In this document: piece after piece, positions 33,820 to 43,885 of the stretch
Layout: every line of letters begins with the position of its first letter
Numbering within the stretch: the stretch's first letter is position 1
NCBI GenBank assembly: GCA_002307065.1
Contig: DBTN01000037.1
Coordinates: 38,938 to 102,937, forward strand
Direction: 5' to 3'
DNA length: 64,000 bases
Origin: Akkermansiaceae bacterium UBA1315
Lineage (GTDB): Bacteria; Verrucomicrobiota; Verrucomicrobiia; Verrucomicrobiales; Akkermansiaceae
Position numbers and translations under genes: made by a program
Notes under the pieces: model-generated
Databases searched by the model: none
What the model was told of the DNA's origin: nothing
What the model saw: only the letters and a program-made list of their open reading frames with translations

Positions 33820-34797
33820 ATGTCCGACGTCACCGTTGAAAAAAGCAGCTCACTCTGGAAAGACGCCGTCCACCGGTTGCAGCGGAATCGCGCCGCGATC
33901 GTCAGCCTCATCGCGCTCGCGATCATCATTTTCGCCTGCATCGTCCTGCCCGCGATCCCCGGCTTCCTCCAAGACCCGAACGCCCAAAATCTCCCGAACA
34001 AAAACATCGGGCCCTCCGCTTCGCACTGGTTCGGCACCGATCACCTCGGCCGCGATATTTTTTCCCGCGTCCTGACCGGTGGTCGCATCTCGATCGCCGT
34101 CGGCCTGATCACGACCCTCGTTTCCGTCACCATCGGCGTCTGTTGGGGCGCGATCTCCGGTTATGTCGGCGGAAAAACGGATTCGGTGATGATGCGCATC
34201 GTCGATATCCTTTTCGCGCTGCCGTTTCTCATCATCGTGATTCTGTTGGGAAAAACGCTCGAACCGATCACCGCCAGCCTGACGAATTTCATCGTCGATT
34301 CGCTCAACAAAACTGGGGCTGCCACGGAAACCCTGAATAAAACCCGTGCTTGGGTCGAGCCGATCACCACGCTCGTCCCGCTGTTCATTGCCATCGGCAC
34401 CCTTTCCTGGCTCACCGTTTCCCGCATCGTCCGCGCCCAAGTTCAAAGCGTGGCAAAACAGGAATTTGTGGAAGCGGCCCGCTCGCTCGGACTCGGGCAC
34501 TGCCGCATCTTGTTCCGTCACATTTTACCCAACACCCTCGGCCCGATCATCGTTTACACGACACTCACCATCCCCAGCGTCATGCTCCTGGAAGCAACCC
34601 TTTCGTTCCTTGGACTCGGGGTGAAACCGCCCTACAGCTCATGGGGCATCCTCATCGACGAAGGCGCAAACCGGATGATCTCCAATGGCTGGCTGCTTTT
34701 TTTCCCCACTCTCTTTTTCTCCACCACCCTCTTCGCCCTCAATTTTCTCGGCGACGGCCTCCGCGACGCCCTCGACCCCAAATCCGCAAAAGATTAA
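33820..34797 (+). CDS. oppC: Oligopeptide ABC permease OppC
   Basis: 325 aa. It has the OppC N-terminal segment (WKDAVHRLQRNRAAIVSLIAL), HWFGTDHLGRDIFSRVLTGGRISI, and the EAA loop FVEAARSLGLGHCRILFRHILPNTLGPI. A polar stretch (~150-180) lies between helices. No ATPase genes follow; the operon ends at a hairpin with a T-run at 34808-34830. The ATPases may be shared with the yej-type operon upstream. Confidence 0.93.
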   Translation: MSDVTVEKSSSLWKDAVHRLQRNRAAIVSLIALAIIIFACIVLPAIPGFLQDPNAQNLPNKNIGPSASHWFGTDHLGRDIFSRVLTGGRISIAVGLITTLVSVTIGVCWGAISGYVGGKTDSVMMRIVDILFALPFLIIVILLGKTLEPITASLTNFIVDSLNKTGAATETLNKTRAWVEPITTLVPLFIAIGTLSWLTVSRIVRAQVQSVAKQEFVEAARSLGLGHCRILFRHILPNTLGPIIVYTTLTIPSVMLLEATLSFLGLGVKPPYSSWGILIDEGANRMISNGWLLFFPTLFFSTTLFALNFLGDGLRDALDPKSAKD

Positions 34798-34807
34798 AAA
34801 TTGGACC

Positions 34808-34830
34808 TCGGACTTTAGTCCGATCTTTTT
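34808..34830 (+). terminator. Probable Rho-independent terminator after oppC
   Basis: TCGGACT-TT-AGTCCGA followed by TCTTTTT, 10 bases after the oppC stop. The stem can open to leave a 4-base loop. The sequence is one arm of the repeat family seen at 17869-17923. Confidence 0.65.
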
Positions 34831-34850
34831 CATCATTCCGGCCTTTCCAA

Positions 34851-34936
34851 AACGCAGATTAAAGGATTACGCAGATTACGCAGATTCATTTTTAAGGTTC
34901 AGAAATCCATTCTTCAATCCGCGTAATCTGCGCTAA
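34851..34936. repeat. GATTACGCAGATTACGCAG intergenic repeat
   Basis: Tandem GATTACGCA units (34865-34886) are followed 30 bases later by an inverted arm, AATCCGCGTAATCTGCG (34917-34933), which pairs at 16 of 17 positions. Copies of this sequence type are, from memory, widespread in PVC-group and some other genomes. No gene here. Confidence 0.65.
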
Positions 34937-34971
34937 AAAACGCGCCGCTCATCCAGTCCCCTTTTCTTAAA

Positions 34972-36867
34972 ATGTCTCTTCTCTCCGCCAACGAAATCCG
35001 CCTCTCCTACGGTTACCAAACCCTTCTCGATGGCGTCACCCTTGCCGTCTCCGCTGGCGAAAAAGTCGGCCTGGTCGGCCGCAATGGCTGCGGAAAAACC
35101 TCGCTGCTCAAAATCCTGACCGGCCAGCAAAAGGCCGATTCCGGCGATATCTCGCTGCGCCGTGCGATCCGCGTCGGCTATCTGCCCCAGGAATTCGAAC
35201 TCGATCCCACCCTCAGCGTCCAAGAAAACATTGCCGCTGGAGCTGCCGACGTCGTCGACGCGATCACCCGTTACGAAAATGGTGACGGCTCGGAAGCGGA
35301 GCTCAACAACCTGCTCCATTTCATTGACCACACCGATGGCTGGAATCTCGACAGCCGGATCAAAGCCACCGCTACCGCGCTCGATGCGCCACCGCTCGAC
35401 GCACCGGTCGGCCCGCTTTCCGGTGGGGAAAAACGCCGCGTCGCCCTTTGTCGCGCGCTGGCCTGCCAACCGGATTTACTTCTGCTCGATGAACCGACCA
35501 ACCATCTCGACGCCGAATCGATCCGCTGGTTGGAAGAATATCTCAAGACCTTTCCCGGCGCCGTCATCTTCGTCACCCACGACCGGTATTTCCTCGACGT
35601 CATCGCCACCCGCATCATCGAGATCGACCAAGGCCGTGCTTTTTCCCATCCGGGAAATTACACCGCTTTCCTCGAATCCAAAGCCATCCGCCAACAGATC
35701 GCCGGACAAACCGAGCGCCGCCGCCAACGTTTCCTTCGCACCGAACTCGAATGGGTTCGCGCCGGCGTCAAAGCCCGCGGCACGAAAGCGCGTAACCGAT
35801 TGGACCAGTTTTACGAAGTCGAAGGCATGGAAGCCCCGCCCGAAGAACGGGAAATGGACTTGCTCATGCCACCGCCGCCGGACCTCGGAAACATCGTCGT
35901 CGATCTCGAAAACGCCGGAGTCAACGTCGGCGCACCCGGATCCCCTCGCTGGCTTTTCCGCAACCTCACCCTCAACCTCCGCCCCGGCCAATGCACCGGC
36001 ATCATCGGTCGCAACGGCGTCGGAAAAACGACGTTGCTCAAACTTTGCCTCGGCCAGATCGAACCGACCGAAGGCACCGCCGTCACCGGCAAACGCGTCA
36101 AGGTCAACTACATCGACCAAACGCGCATGCAGCTCGACGGAACCGGTTCGCTGCTCGATGAAATTTCCGACGGCAACGAAAAAGTCCAATTCGGCAACCA
36201 AGTGCTCGGCGCCCGCGCCTACCTCCGCCGCTTCCTTTTCAACGACCAACGCATCAATGAACGTGTCGATCTCATGTCCGGCGGCGAACGCGCCCGACTG
36301 ATGCTCGCCAAAGTGCTGAAAAACGGCGGCAACCTCATCGTCCTCGACGAGCCCACCAACGATCTCGATTTGCAATCGTTGCGAATGCTTGAGGAAGCGC
36401 TCGCGAGTTTTGATGGTTCGGTCATCGTCGTTTCCCACGACCGGTATTTCCTCGATCGGATTTGTGATCAGATCATCGCCTTCGAAGACGGCGGCGTCAC
36501 GGTTCAGGAAGGAAATTATTCCTACTATCTCGAAAAGCGCCAAGCGCGCGAGAACGCCCAAAAAATCCAAGCCCAAGCCGCCGCGCGAGACGCCGCCGCT
36601 CGTCAAAAAGCCGCCGCCAGCCCTCAAACTCCGGCGAAAAAAGGCCGCAAACTTTCCTTTAACGAGAAAAACGAACTCGAAACCATCGAAGCCGTGATTC
36701 ATGCCGCCGAAGAGGAAACCGGTCTGCTCGAAGCCCAACTGAACGACCCGGATTTCCAAGCCAAGAACTTCAACGAAATCCCCGCCCTCGTCGAAAAGCT
36801 CGAAGCCCAAAAAGCCAAAGTCGCCGCGCTCTACACCCGCTGGGAAGAACTCGAAGCACTCGCATAA
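34972..36867 (+). CDS. uup: ABC-F ATPase, Uup type
   Basis: 631 aa (E. coli Uup 635). Two ABC domains without membrane segments: Walker A GRNGCGKTS and GRNGVGKTT, signatures LSGGEKRR and MSGGERAR, Walker B LLLLDEPTNHLD and LIVLDEPTNDLD, each followed by SHDRYF or THDRYF. The C-terminus (~525-631) is the charged coiled-coil domain typical of Uup, which binds DNA or ribosomes. The family acts on ribosomes and on precise excision events in E. coli. ATG start with no obvious Shine-Dalgarno; repeats lie both upstream and downstream. Confidence 0.93.
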   Translation: MSLLSANEIRLSYGYQTLLDGVTLAVSAGEKVGLVGRNGCGKTSLLKILTGQQKADSGDISLRRAIRVGYLPQEFELDPTLSVQENIAAGAADVVDAITRYENGDGSEAELNNLLHFIDHTDGWNLDSRIKATATALDAPPLDAPVGPLSGGEKRRVALCRALACQPDLLLLDEPTNHLDAESIRWLEEYLKTFPGAVIFVTHDRYFLDVIATRIIEIDQGRAFSHPGNYTAFLESKAIRQQIAGQTERRRQRFLRTELEWVRAGVKARGTKARNRLDQFYEVEGMEAPPEEREMDLLMPPPPDLGNIVVDLENAGVNVGAPGSPRWLFRNLTLNLRPGQCTGIIGRNGVGKTTLLKLCLGQIEPTEGTAVTGKRVKVNYIDQTRMQLDGTGSLLDEISDGNEKVQFGNQVLGARAYLRRFLFNDQRINERVDLMSGGERARLMLAKVLKNGGNLIVLDEPTNDLDLQSLRMLEEALASFDGSVIVVSHDRYFLDRICDQIIAFEDGGVTVQEGNYSYYLEKRQARENAQKIQAQAAARDAAARQKAAASPQTPAKKGRKLSFNEKNELETIEAVIHAAEEETGLLEAQLNDPDFQAKNFNEIPALVEKLEAQKAKVAALYTRWEELEALA

Positions 36868-36869
36868 CT

Positions 36870-36941
36870 CAAGGAGTGTTGGCGTCTCGCCAACGCCTAG
36901 AGTTTCAAAATTACATGTTGCCGAGGCGCCAGCGCTCCTTG
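36870..36941. repeat. Inverted repeat after uup, RNA hairpin with G-U pairs
   Basis: Arms 36870-36889 (CAAGGAGTGTTGGCGTCTCG) and 36922-36941 match at 17 of 20 positions; all three differences are T versus C and become G-U pairs in the plus-strand RNA. The left arm begins three bases after the uup stop. It lies between uup and the pot operon and has no T-run. Confidence 0.7.
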
Positions 36942-36986
36942 AAAACACCATTGCGTCCCGATCGAAAAACCGGTTCACTTTCGCTT

Positions 36987-37099
36987 ATGGATTACCGAAG
37001 GATTCCCGGCCTCGATCCAAAAATTTTGGACGATCCGATCTTCCAACGAATCAACGCCGAAAAAAATGAGGTGGAAGTAATCAGGGAGACCAAATCCAG

Positions 37100-37103
<4 letters not shown>
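36987..37103 (+). CDS. 38-codon ORF coupled to potA
   Basis: ATG at 36987 opens a 38-residue frame (MDYRRIPGLDPKILDDPIF... ending EVIRETKSR) whose TGA overlaps the potA ATG (ATGA). It is hydrophilic, has no membrane helix and belongs to no family I know. The exact overlap suggests translational coupling or a leader-peptide role in polyamine control; this is inference. Confidence 0.5.
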
Positions 37104-38235
<1,132 letters not shown>

Positions 38236-38239
<4 letters not shown>

Positions 38240-39063
38240 ACCGTCGCCGGGAATGGCTAAACACCGCGCCCAGCTTTCTTTGGCTGACGGTTTTTGTCGT
38301 GCTTCCGGTGCTGGTGATTTTCGCGATCGCGTTTCGCCCGACGCTCGGCGGCGGCGGGATCGGCGACGGCTGGAGCCTCGATGCGATACGATCGCTTTGG
38401 GACTTCAGTTATCTTGAATTGCTTTCGCGCACCGTTTGGATCAGCGCGGCGGTGACCGGTCTGTGCCTGCTCGTTTCCTTGCCGGTCGCCTATGCCATGG
38501 CGCGCATGACGCCGGTTTGGCGGGCGCGAGTGGTGCTGCTCGTGATCGTCCCGTTTTGGACGAATTTTGTCATCCGCGTTTTTGCGTGGCAGCAGATCTT
38601 GCATGCCGAGGGCTGGCTGGCCGACCGCTTGCGCGACCTGGGAATCCTGGGCGAAAATGACCGACTGTTGGGAAATGCGTTCGCGGTGATCCTGGTCAGC
38701 GTTTACACTTATCTCCCGTTTGGCATTCTGCCGCTTTTCGCTGCTGCGGAAAAATTCGATTTCGGTCTGTTAGATGCCGCGCGTGATCTCGGAGCGGGAG
38801 CCTTGCGATCGATCACAACGGTTTTTCTGCCAGGCATCCGCCAGGGGTTGATGACAGCGATGATCGTCATTTTCATTCCCATGCTTGGCTCCTACATCGT
38901 GCCGGACATGGTGGGGGGAACCGACTCGCAAATGATTGGAAACAAGATCGCCCAGCGAAATTTCGGCGATCGAAACTTACCCCAAGCCGCCGCGCTTTCC
39001 GCCGCGCTCACCTTGCTCGTGATCGCTCCGATGTTCCTGAAACGCAAAAAAAACGAAGCATGA
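38236..39063 (+). CDS. potB: Spermidine/putrescine permease PotB
   Basis: 275 aa with six transmembrane helices. Family motifs: FWTNFVIRVFAWQQIL, LPFGILPLFAAAEKFDFGLLDAARDLGAGALRSITTVFLPG (EAA loop) and MLGSYIVPDMVGGTDSQMIGNKIAQ. First permease of the heteromeric pore. It starts within the potA stop (ATGA) and ends within the potC start. Confidence 0.95.
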
Positions 39064-39848
39064 AACGCAGCCGATTTCCCCTTTTGGCAACGCTCGCGGT
39101 GCTGGCGTTTCTCTATCTGCCGATCGCTTTTCTCGTCGCCAATTCGTTCAACGCTTCCCGTTACGCGGCGAACTGGACCGGATTTTCCACGAAGTGGTAT
39201 CAACGTTTGACTGAACGCGAAGATCTCACGACCGCACTCGGCACCTCATTAAAAATCGCGACCTATGCCAGCCTCGCGGCGATGATTCTCGGGACAACAG
39301 CCGCATTCGCGTTGCATCGTTACCGGTCGAAATTTCAGGAAACGCATCGCTTGCTGGTGGCGTTGCCGTTGGTGTTGCCGGATATTTTGATGGGGATGAG
39401 CTTGTTGCTTTTGTTCGTCGCCGCAGGGGTTGATCTCAGTCTGCTGACCGTGACATTCGCTCATATCACGTTTTGCCTGAGTTATGTCGCGCTGGTGGTT
39501 TCCGCACGGCTGGATGGATTTGATTTCACGGTCCTGGAAGCCGCCCGCGATCTGGGAGCGACGCCGTTTCAGACCTTTCGAAAAATCGCGCTGCCGCTTC
39601 TTGCTCCGGGAATCCTGTCCGGCGGATTGATGGCGTTCACCTTATCGATCGATGATTATGTCGTGACCTATTTTGTCAAAGGGCCCGGCACGGACACTTT
39701 GCCGACTTTGGTGTATTCCATGATCAAAAAAAGCAAGGAGCTCCCGGTGATCAACGCGCTTTCATCGATCATGCTGCTGGTCACCTTCGCAGTGGTGGCG
39801 ATCGCGCAGCGCCTGACGCGGCGTGGATCGGCCGGAGAAAACCTCTGA
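39060..39848 (+). CDS. potC: Spermidine/putrescine permease PotC
   Basis: 262 aa. FLYLPIAFLVANSFNASR at the N-terminus, LPLVLPDILMGMSLLLLF, the EAA loop LEAARDLGATPFQTFRKIALPLLAPGI and SIDDYVVTYFVKGPGTDTLPTLVYSM are all typical of PotC. Second permease of the pore, coupled to potB by ATGA. Confidence 0.95.
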   Translation: MKRSRFPLLATLAVLAFLYLPIAFLVANSFNASRYAANWTGFSTKWYQRLTEREDLTTALGTSLKIATYASLAAMILGTTAAFALHRYRSKFQETHRLLVALPLVLPDILMGMSLLLLFVAAGVDLSLLTVTFAHITFCLSYVALVVSARLDGFDFTVLEAARDLGATPFQTFRKIALPLLAPGILSGGLMAFTLSIDDYVVTYFVKGPGTDTLPTLVYSMIKKSKELPVINALSSIMLLVTFAVVAIAQRLTRRGSAGENL

Positions 39849-39899
39849 CGTTCATTTCCTGCTCCACATTTGCCCAAGCTTCGCTTAGATCACGGGGAA

Positions 39900-40952
39900 A
39901 TGAATCGCCGACGCTTTCTTGAATCGTCCGTCGCCTTCGCGGCGCTCACCAGTCTGACCGGCTGCAGCAAAAACGCCTCGGCCTCCGCCGCCAAAACGCT
40001 GACGATTTTTACGTGGGCGGATTATCTCAGCGACGAAGCAAAAAGCCGTTTTGAAAAGGAATTCGACTGCAAACTTGTCATCGACACCTTCGATTCAAAC
40101 GAAGCGATGCTCGCGAAACTCGAAGCGGGTGCCACCGGTTACGACGTGCTCGTTCCCTCGTCCTACGCCGTCCGCATCCTCGGGCGCAAAGAACTGATTC
40201 AGCCGCTGGATCATTCCAAGATCCCGAATCTTGGCAACATTGACAAAGATCACCTCGCCAAGGCGCTCGACCCCGCCATGAAGTGGTCCGTTCCTTACAT
40301 GCTGGCCCCCACGTGCTTGGCCTATCTGGAATCGAAAGTCACCGAACCGGTTTCATCCTTCCGCATGCTCGATCGATCCGAGCTCAAAGGCCGCATCACC
40401 CTGCTCGATGACATGCGTGAAGTGATCGGCGCGGCGTTGAAATCGCTCGGATTTCCGCTCAATTCAACCGATCCCGAACAGCTTGCAAAAGCCGCCGATG
40501 TCGCAATCCGCTGGAAGCAGAACATCGCGAAATTCGAAAACGAACAGTATAAGTCGGGGATCGCGTCCGGCGAATTTTTCCTCGTTCAGGGGTATGCGGG
40601 CGATTTGTTGCAAGTCTCGGAGGAAAATCCGGACATGCGTATTTTCATTCCTGAAGAAGGCACCTCGCTTTCGTGTGACGACCTTTGCATCCCGAAAGAG
40701 GCGAAAAACGTCGAACTCGCCCACCAGTTCATCAATTTCCTCAATGATCCGGAAGTCGCTGCGGAAAACATGGAATGGATCGGTTTCCGCGCGCCAAACT
40801 CCGCCTCCTACCCGCACCTGACGGAGGATTTCCGAGGCAGCGGAATCCTTTTTCCTCCCGCCGCACTCTTCGCCAAATGTGAATTTATCGACGACCTCGG
40901 CGAGCAGCTACCGCTCTGGACGAAAGAGTGGGATCGGATCAAAAACAGCTAA
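39900..40952 (+). CDS. potD: Spermidine/putrescine-binding lipoprotein
   Basis: 350 aa from ATG at 39900, with GGGGAA just before it; an upstream in-frame start lacks a signal peptide. MNRRRFLESSVAF has a twin-arginine motif and leads to lipobox LTGC (Cys22), so this is probably a Tat-exported lipoprotein. LTIFTWADYLSDEAKSRFEKEF, ATGYDVLVPSSYAVRIL and GFRAPNSASYPHLTED are PotD motifs. Last gene of potABCD; 51 bases separate it from potC. Confidence 0.94.
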   Translation: MNRRRFLESSVAFAALTSLTGCSKNASASAAKTLTIFTWADYLSDEAKSRFEKEFDCKLVIDTFDSNEAMLAKLEAGATGYDVLVPSSYAVRILGRKELIQPLDHSKIPNLGNIDKDHLAKALDPAMKWSVPYMLAPTCLAYLESKVTEPVSSFRMLDRSELKGRITLLDDMREVIGAALKSLGFPLNSTDPEQLAKAADVAIRWKQNIAKFENEQYKSGIASGEFFLVQGYAGDLLQVSEENPDMRIFIPEEGTSLSCDDLCIPKEAKNVELAHQFINFLNDPEVAAENMEWIGFRAPNSASYPHLTEDFRGSGILFPPAALFAKCEFIDDLGEQLPLWTKEWDRIKNS

Positions 40953-41037
40953 ACCGGTCGAGAAAACAACCCTGAAGCAAAGCCGCGCGTTGGTAAGTCG
41001 CGGGCCTTGCCCCAAGGTTGCAACCGTCCGCAGAAAC

Positions 41038-41589
41038 TCACGCAGAGCGCCGCCATTCGCCGAAGCGATCGAATCCGCTGGCAACGGCTTCTCGGGAAAA
41101 AGCGAGCGGCCGCTTTTGATCCGCCCGATGATCCCGCAACAAGGGCGCGAACGCTTTCACATAAACCGCCGCACTGCGTGAACCGGTTTGAACGCCAGCG
41201 GCCTTTTCGATTTCATTCCCGAAAAGGGTCAACGTTTCCTCAAGCAAATCGTCCAATTCCGACTGATCCAGCGGATCGGTGAAAACCGCCGCCAGCACGT
41301 CGTGAGCCGCTTGCGCCGCAGCGGCGAGTGCCGCTTCGAGAGCGGTGCCCGCCGAGATTTCCTTGAACAAATGCCCCGCGCTGGGATCGGTGACCGAATG
41401 GATCGCATCGTGCACGGCCAGCAATCGGATGGAGCGGATACGCCCAGCGAGGATACGATTTTCGCGCAGCCGGTTCACAAACCGGGTCGTGATGTGATCC
41501 CATGCGAGAACGACCGACTTGAGCTTTGGTGAAGATTCGGCGCTTGGGAAATGAATGAGTTGGAGAAATTCAGTATTTGGAAGGTTCAT
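41038..41589 (-). pseudogene. N-terminal remnant of a vanadium-dependent haloperoxidase-like protein
   Basis: 183 aa. It resembles the N-terminal helical part of PAP2-fold vanadium haloperoxidases: VVLAWDHITTRFVNRL, IRSIRLLAVHDAIHSVTD, ALAAAAQAAHDVLAAVF and a VYVKAFAPLLRDH-like step. The catalytic C-terminal half with the K-R-H-R-H vanadate site is missing; the frame stops about 85 bases from the potD end and no continuation is seen in other frames. Either a decayed gene or a shortened relative; no signal peptide is visible. Family assignment by pattern only. Confidence 0.5.
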
Positions 41590-41994
41590 GATTGGAAAAA
41601 GTAAGATTGGAAAAAGGCGTGGATTTGCCGAGCGGAGGCAAAATCCATCCCCAGGGAGGGGGTAAAACGGATCACCGAACGTCGGCGTTTCCGTGGGAAA
41701 TCAGGCACATCGACAGAATCCAGCCATCATGGCGGATCCGGTTCGAAAGATGGCACTGAAAGCTTTCATGAAGAAAAATTGAAACCGCGCCCAGCTAACC
41801 GGTCGCTTGTTGAGGGAAGAAAACCGCTCAAAGGAACCATCGTCAAGAAATAAATTATCGAATTACTCATTTTAGTAATGTTTGTGTTATGCGGCGAGTT
41901 TCATTTGAGATCCGGTCAGAAGAAAAAAGGTCCGCCTTTCCAATCGGCCGCTGAGAGCTTGCGTGGGCGGGAGGTGTGCGCCATTCTCGCGGTT
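41590..41994. other. Intergenic region before the NfeD gene
   Basis: No gene assigned. Contains a direct repeat GATTGGAAAAAG (41590-41601 and from 41605), a hairpin-capable GGATTTGCC...GGCAAAATCC (about 41620-41645) and AT-rich DNA near 41850 that could hold the promoter of the nfeD-floA operon. If translation began at the in-frame ATG at 41878, the last part would be coding. Confidence 0.4.
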
Positions 41995-43410
41995 GTGAGA
42001 AAATGGCTGATCGGATTTTGCGCGTTGGCGCTGGCAGGAATGCCGGAGCGTTCGCACGCCGATGAACCGGCAGCGGAAACCCCGGGCGCCTCTGCGGCGA
42101 AAGTCGTCGTCATTCCGATCCGCGAACAAATCGCCAAACCCGAGCTCTACATTCTAAGGCGTGGCCTCAAAACGGCGATCGACCAACAGGTCGACACCAT
42201 CGTCCTCGACATCAACACGCCGGGCGGACGAGTCGACGTGACGTTCGAAATTCTCAAAGCCCTGCAGAAATTTCCCGGAAAAACCATCGCCTATGTGAAC
42301 AGCGAAGCGATCTCCGCCGGTGCGCTGATTTCCGCCGGAACCGATGAAATCTATTTCGCGCCCGACGGCGTGATCGGGGCCGCAGCACCGGTCAATGGCG
42401 ACGGCACGGACATCGAGGACACGATGAAATCCAAAGTCCTGAGCTATTTGAAAGCTCGCGTCCGCACCGTGACCGAGGACAAGGGCCATCGCAGTGAAGT
42501 CATTTCCGCGATGATCGATGCGGACTACGAATTAAAAATCGGCGACGAAATCATCAAGCCAAAGGGCGAATTGCTGTCGCTCACCGCCCGCGAAGCGGTG
42601 AAAGAATACGGCAATCCTGCCAAGCCCCTGTTGGGTGCCGGGATCGCGGAAAATATTGATGCCTTATTGGACCAACTTCACGGCGTGGGAAATTATTCTG
42701 TGGAGCGGCTGGAAATCACCTGGTCGGAAAAAACCGCGCAGTATCTGACCAGTCTGGCTCCGATCCTGATGGCGGCAGGAATGCTTTTGCTGTTCATCGA
42801 GTTCAAAACCCCCGGCTTCGGGTTTTTCGGAATCGGCGGCGGTGCCTTGCTGGCCATCGTGTTCTTCGGGCATTTCGTCGCGGGTCTGTCCGGACATGAA
42901 CCGGCGCTCTTTTTCGCGCTGGGCGTGGCGTTGGTCGTCGTCGAAATTTTCTTTTTCCCCGGCAGCGTCGCATTCGGTCTCGCGGGTGCCGCGCTCATGT
43001 TGGGCTCGCTGGTCTGGTCCATGGCCGATCTTTGGCCGAGCGAGCCGATCGTTTTTTCCGGAGAAATTTTTGTCGGCCCCTTGGTCAGCGTATTGACCGG
43101 CGTGCTTTTGGCGGTCGTGGTTTTCTTGCTGATCATGAGGTTTTTACCCCATGGCGGACTTTGGGGAAAAATGGTGCTCGATGCTGCCGTCGGCGGAGAA
43201 CCGGTCAATCATCGCCCGCTGGGAAATGAAGCCGGAACGTTGATCGGAAAAACCGGCCTGGCCGTCACCGCTCTGTTCCCAAGCGGCCAAGTCGAAATCG
43301 GCGGTCGCCGCTACGAAGCTCACCTGGCCATGGGTTTCGCGGACGCAGGCGTTCCGGTGATCGTGACGCGACAAGGCGAATTCGGTTTGGAAGTGGAGGT
43401 TGCATCATGA
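41995..43410 (+). CDS. NfeD1b-type membrane serine protease
   Basis: 471 aa from GTG at 41995, which opens directly into a signal peptide (WLIGFCALALAGMPERSHA); ATG at 41878 would add 39 residues in front of it. The ClpP/SppA-like domain has NTPGGRVDV and the nucleophile Ser107 in EAISAGALIS. Four or more transmembrane helices follow, then an OB-fold NfeD C-terminal domain (GKTGLAVTALFPSGQVEIGGRRYEA). These proteins cleave membrane substrates beside flotillin/stomatin partners. The short NfeD overlaps by ATGA, with floA downstream. Confidence 0.9.
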   Translation: MRKWLIGFCALALAGMPERSHADEPAAETPGASAAKVVVIPIREQIAKPELYILRRGLKTAIDQQVDTIVLDINTPGGRVDVTFEILKALQKFPGKTIAYVNSEAISAGALISAGTDEIYFAPDGVIGAAAPVNGDGTDIEDTMKSKVLSYLKARVRTVTEDKGHRSEVISAMIDADYELKIGDEIIKPKGELLSLTAREAVKEYGNPAKPLLGAGIAENIDALLDQLHGVGNYSVERLEITWSEKTAQYLTSLAPILMAAGMLLLFIEFKTPGFGFFGIGGGALLAIVFFGHFVAGLSGHEPALFFALGVALVVVEIFFFPGSVAFGLAGAALMLGSLVWSMADLWPSEPIVFSGEIFVGPLVSVLTGVLLAVVVFLLIMRFLPHGGLWGKMVLDAAVGGEPVNHRPLGNEAGTLIGKTGLAVTALFPSGQVEIGGRRYEAHLAMGFADAGVPVIVTRQGEFGLEVEVAS

Positions 43411-43874
43411 CGCTCATCATTCTTTTGTTCGCACTCGGTTTGGTATTTCTCGCGGTGGAGGTGATCGTCCCGGGCGCCATCCTCGGCACGGCAGGCGGAA
43501 TTTTGATGCTCGTCGCCACGATCATCGCGTTTTCGCGCTTCGGAACAGGCGGCGGCATGCTCGCGCTGGCGATCGGCCTGGCGCTGACCGGTTTGACGTT
43601 TTTCTTCGAATTCAAAATCCTTCCGAAAACGAAATGGGGCCGGCGCGCCTTTCTCAGCAGCGAGATCACCGGTGTCAGCTCGGCCTTCGGAAAAGATGCG
43701 CGCGAGCTGATTGGAAAATCGGCCGAAGCGCTCACGATGCTTTCGCCAAGTGGCTACGTCCGCATCGACGGGCGGCGCTATGAAGCTTTTTGCCAAACCG
43801 GGCAGGCACCGGTTGGCGCGGCGCTGGAAGTTACCGGTGCCGATAATTTCCGCCTGATTGTCTCTCAACGCTAA
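43407..43874 (+). CDS. Short NfeD-like membrane protein
   Basis: 155 aa. Two or three transmembrane helices ([48 protein letters not shown]) and a C-terminal OB-like domain ([26 protein letters not shown]). It lacks the protease domain and probably bridges the protease and flotillin in the membrane. Coupled to the preceding gene by ATGA; floA begins 11 bases on. Confidence 0.88.
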   Translation: MTLIILLFALGLVFLAVEVIVPGAILGTAGGILMLVATIIAFSRFGTGGGMLALAIGLALTGLTFFFEFKILPKTKWGRRAFLSSEITGVSSAFGKDARELIGKSAEALTMLSPSGYVRIDGRRYEAFCQTGQAPVGAALEVTGADNFRLIVSQR

Positions 43875-43885
43875 TAACTACCACC

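Noticed and set aside
35476..36978. 500-codon antisense frame over uup
   Set aside because: Shadow of the ABC-F gene, with no domain signature of its own.
41620..41645. GGATTTGCC...GGCAAAATCC hairpin as a terminator
   Set aside because: It contains a bulge, lacks a T-run and lies upstream, not downstream, of the adjacent minus-strand fragment.
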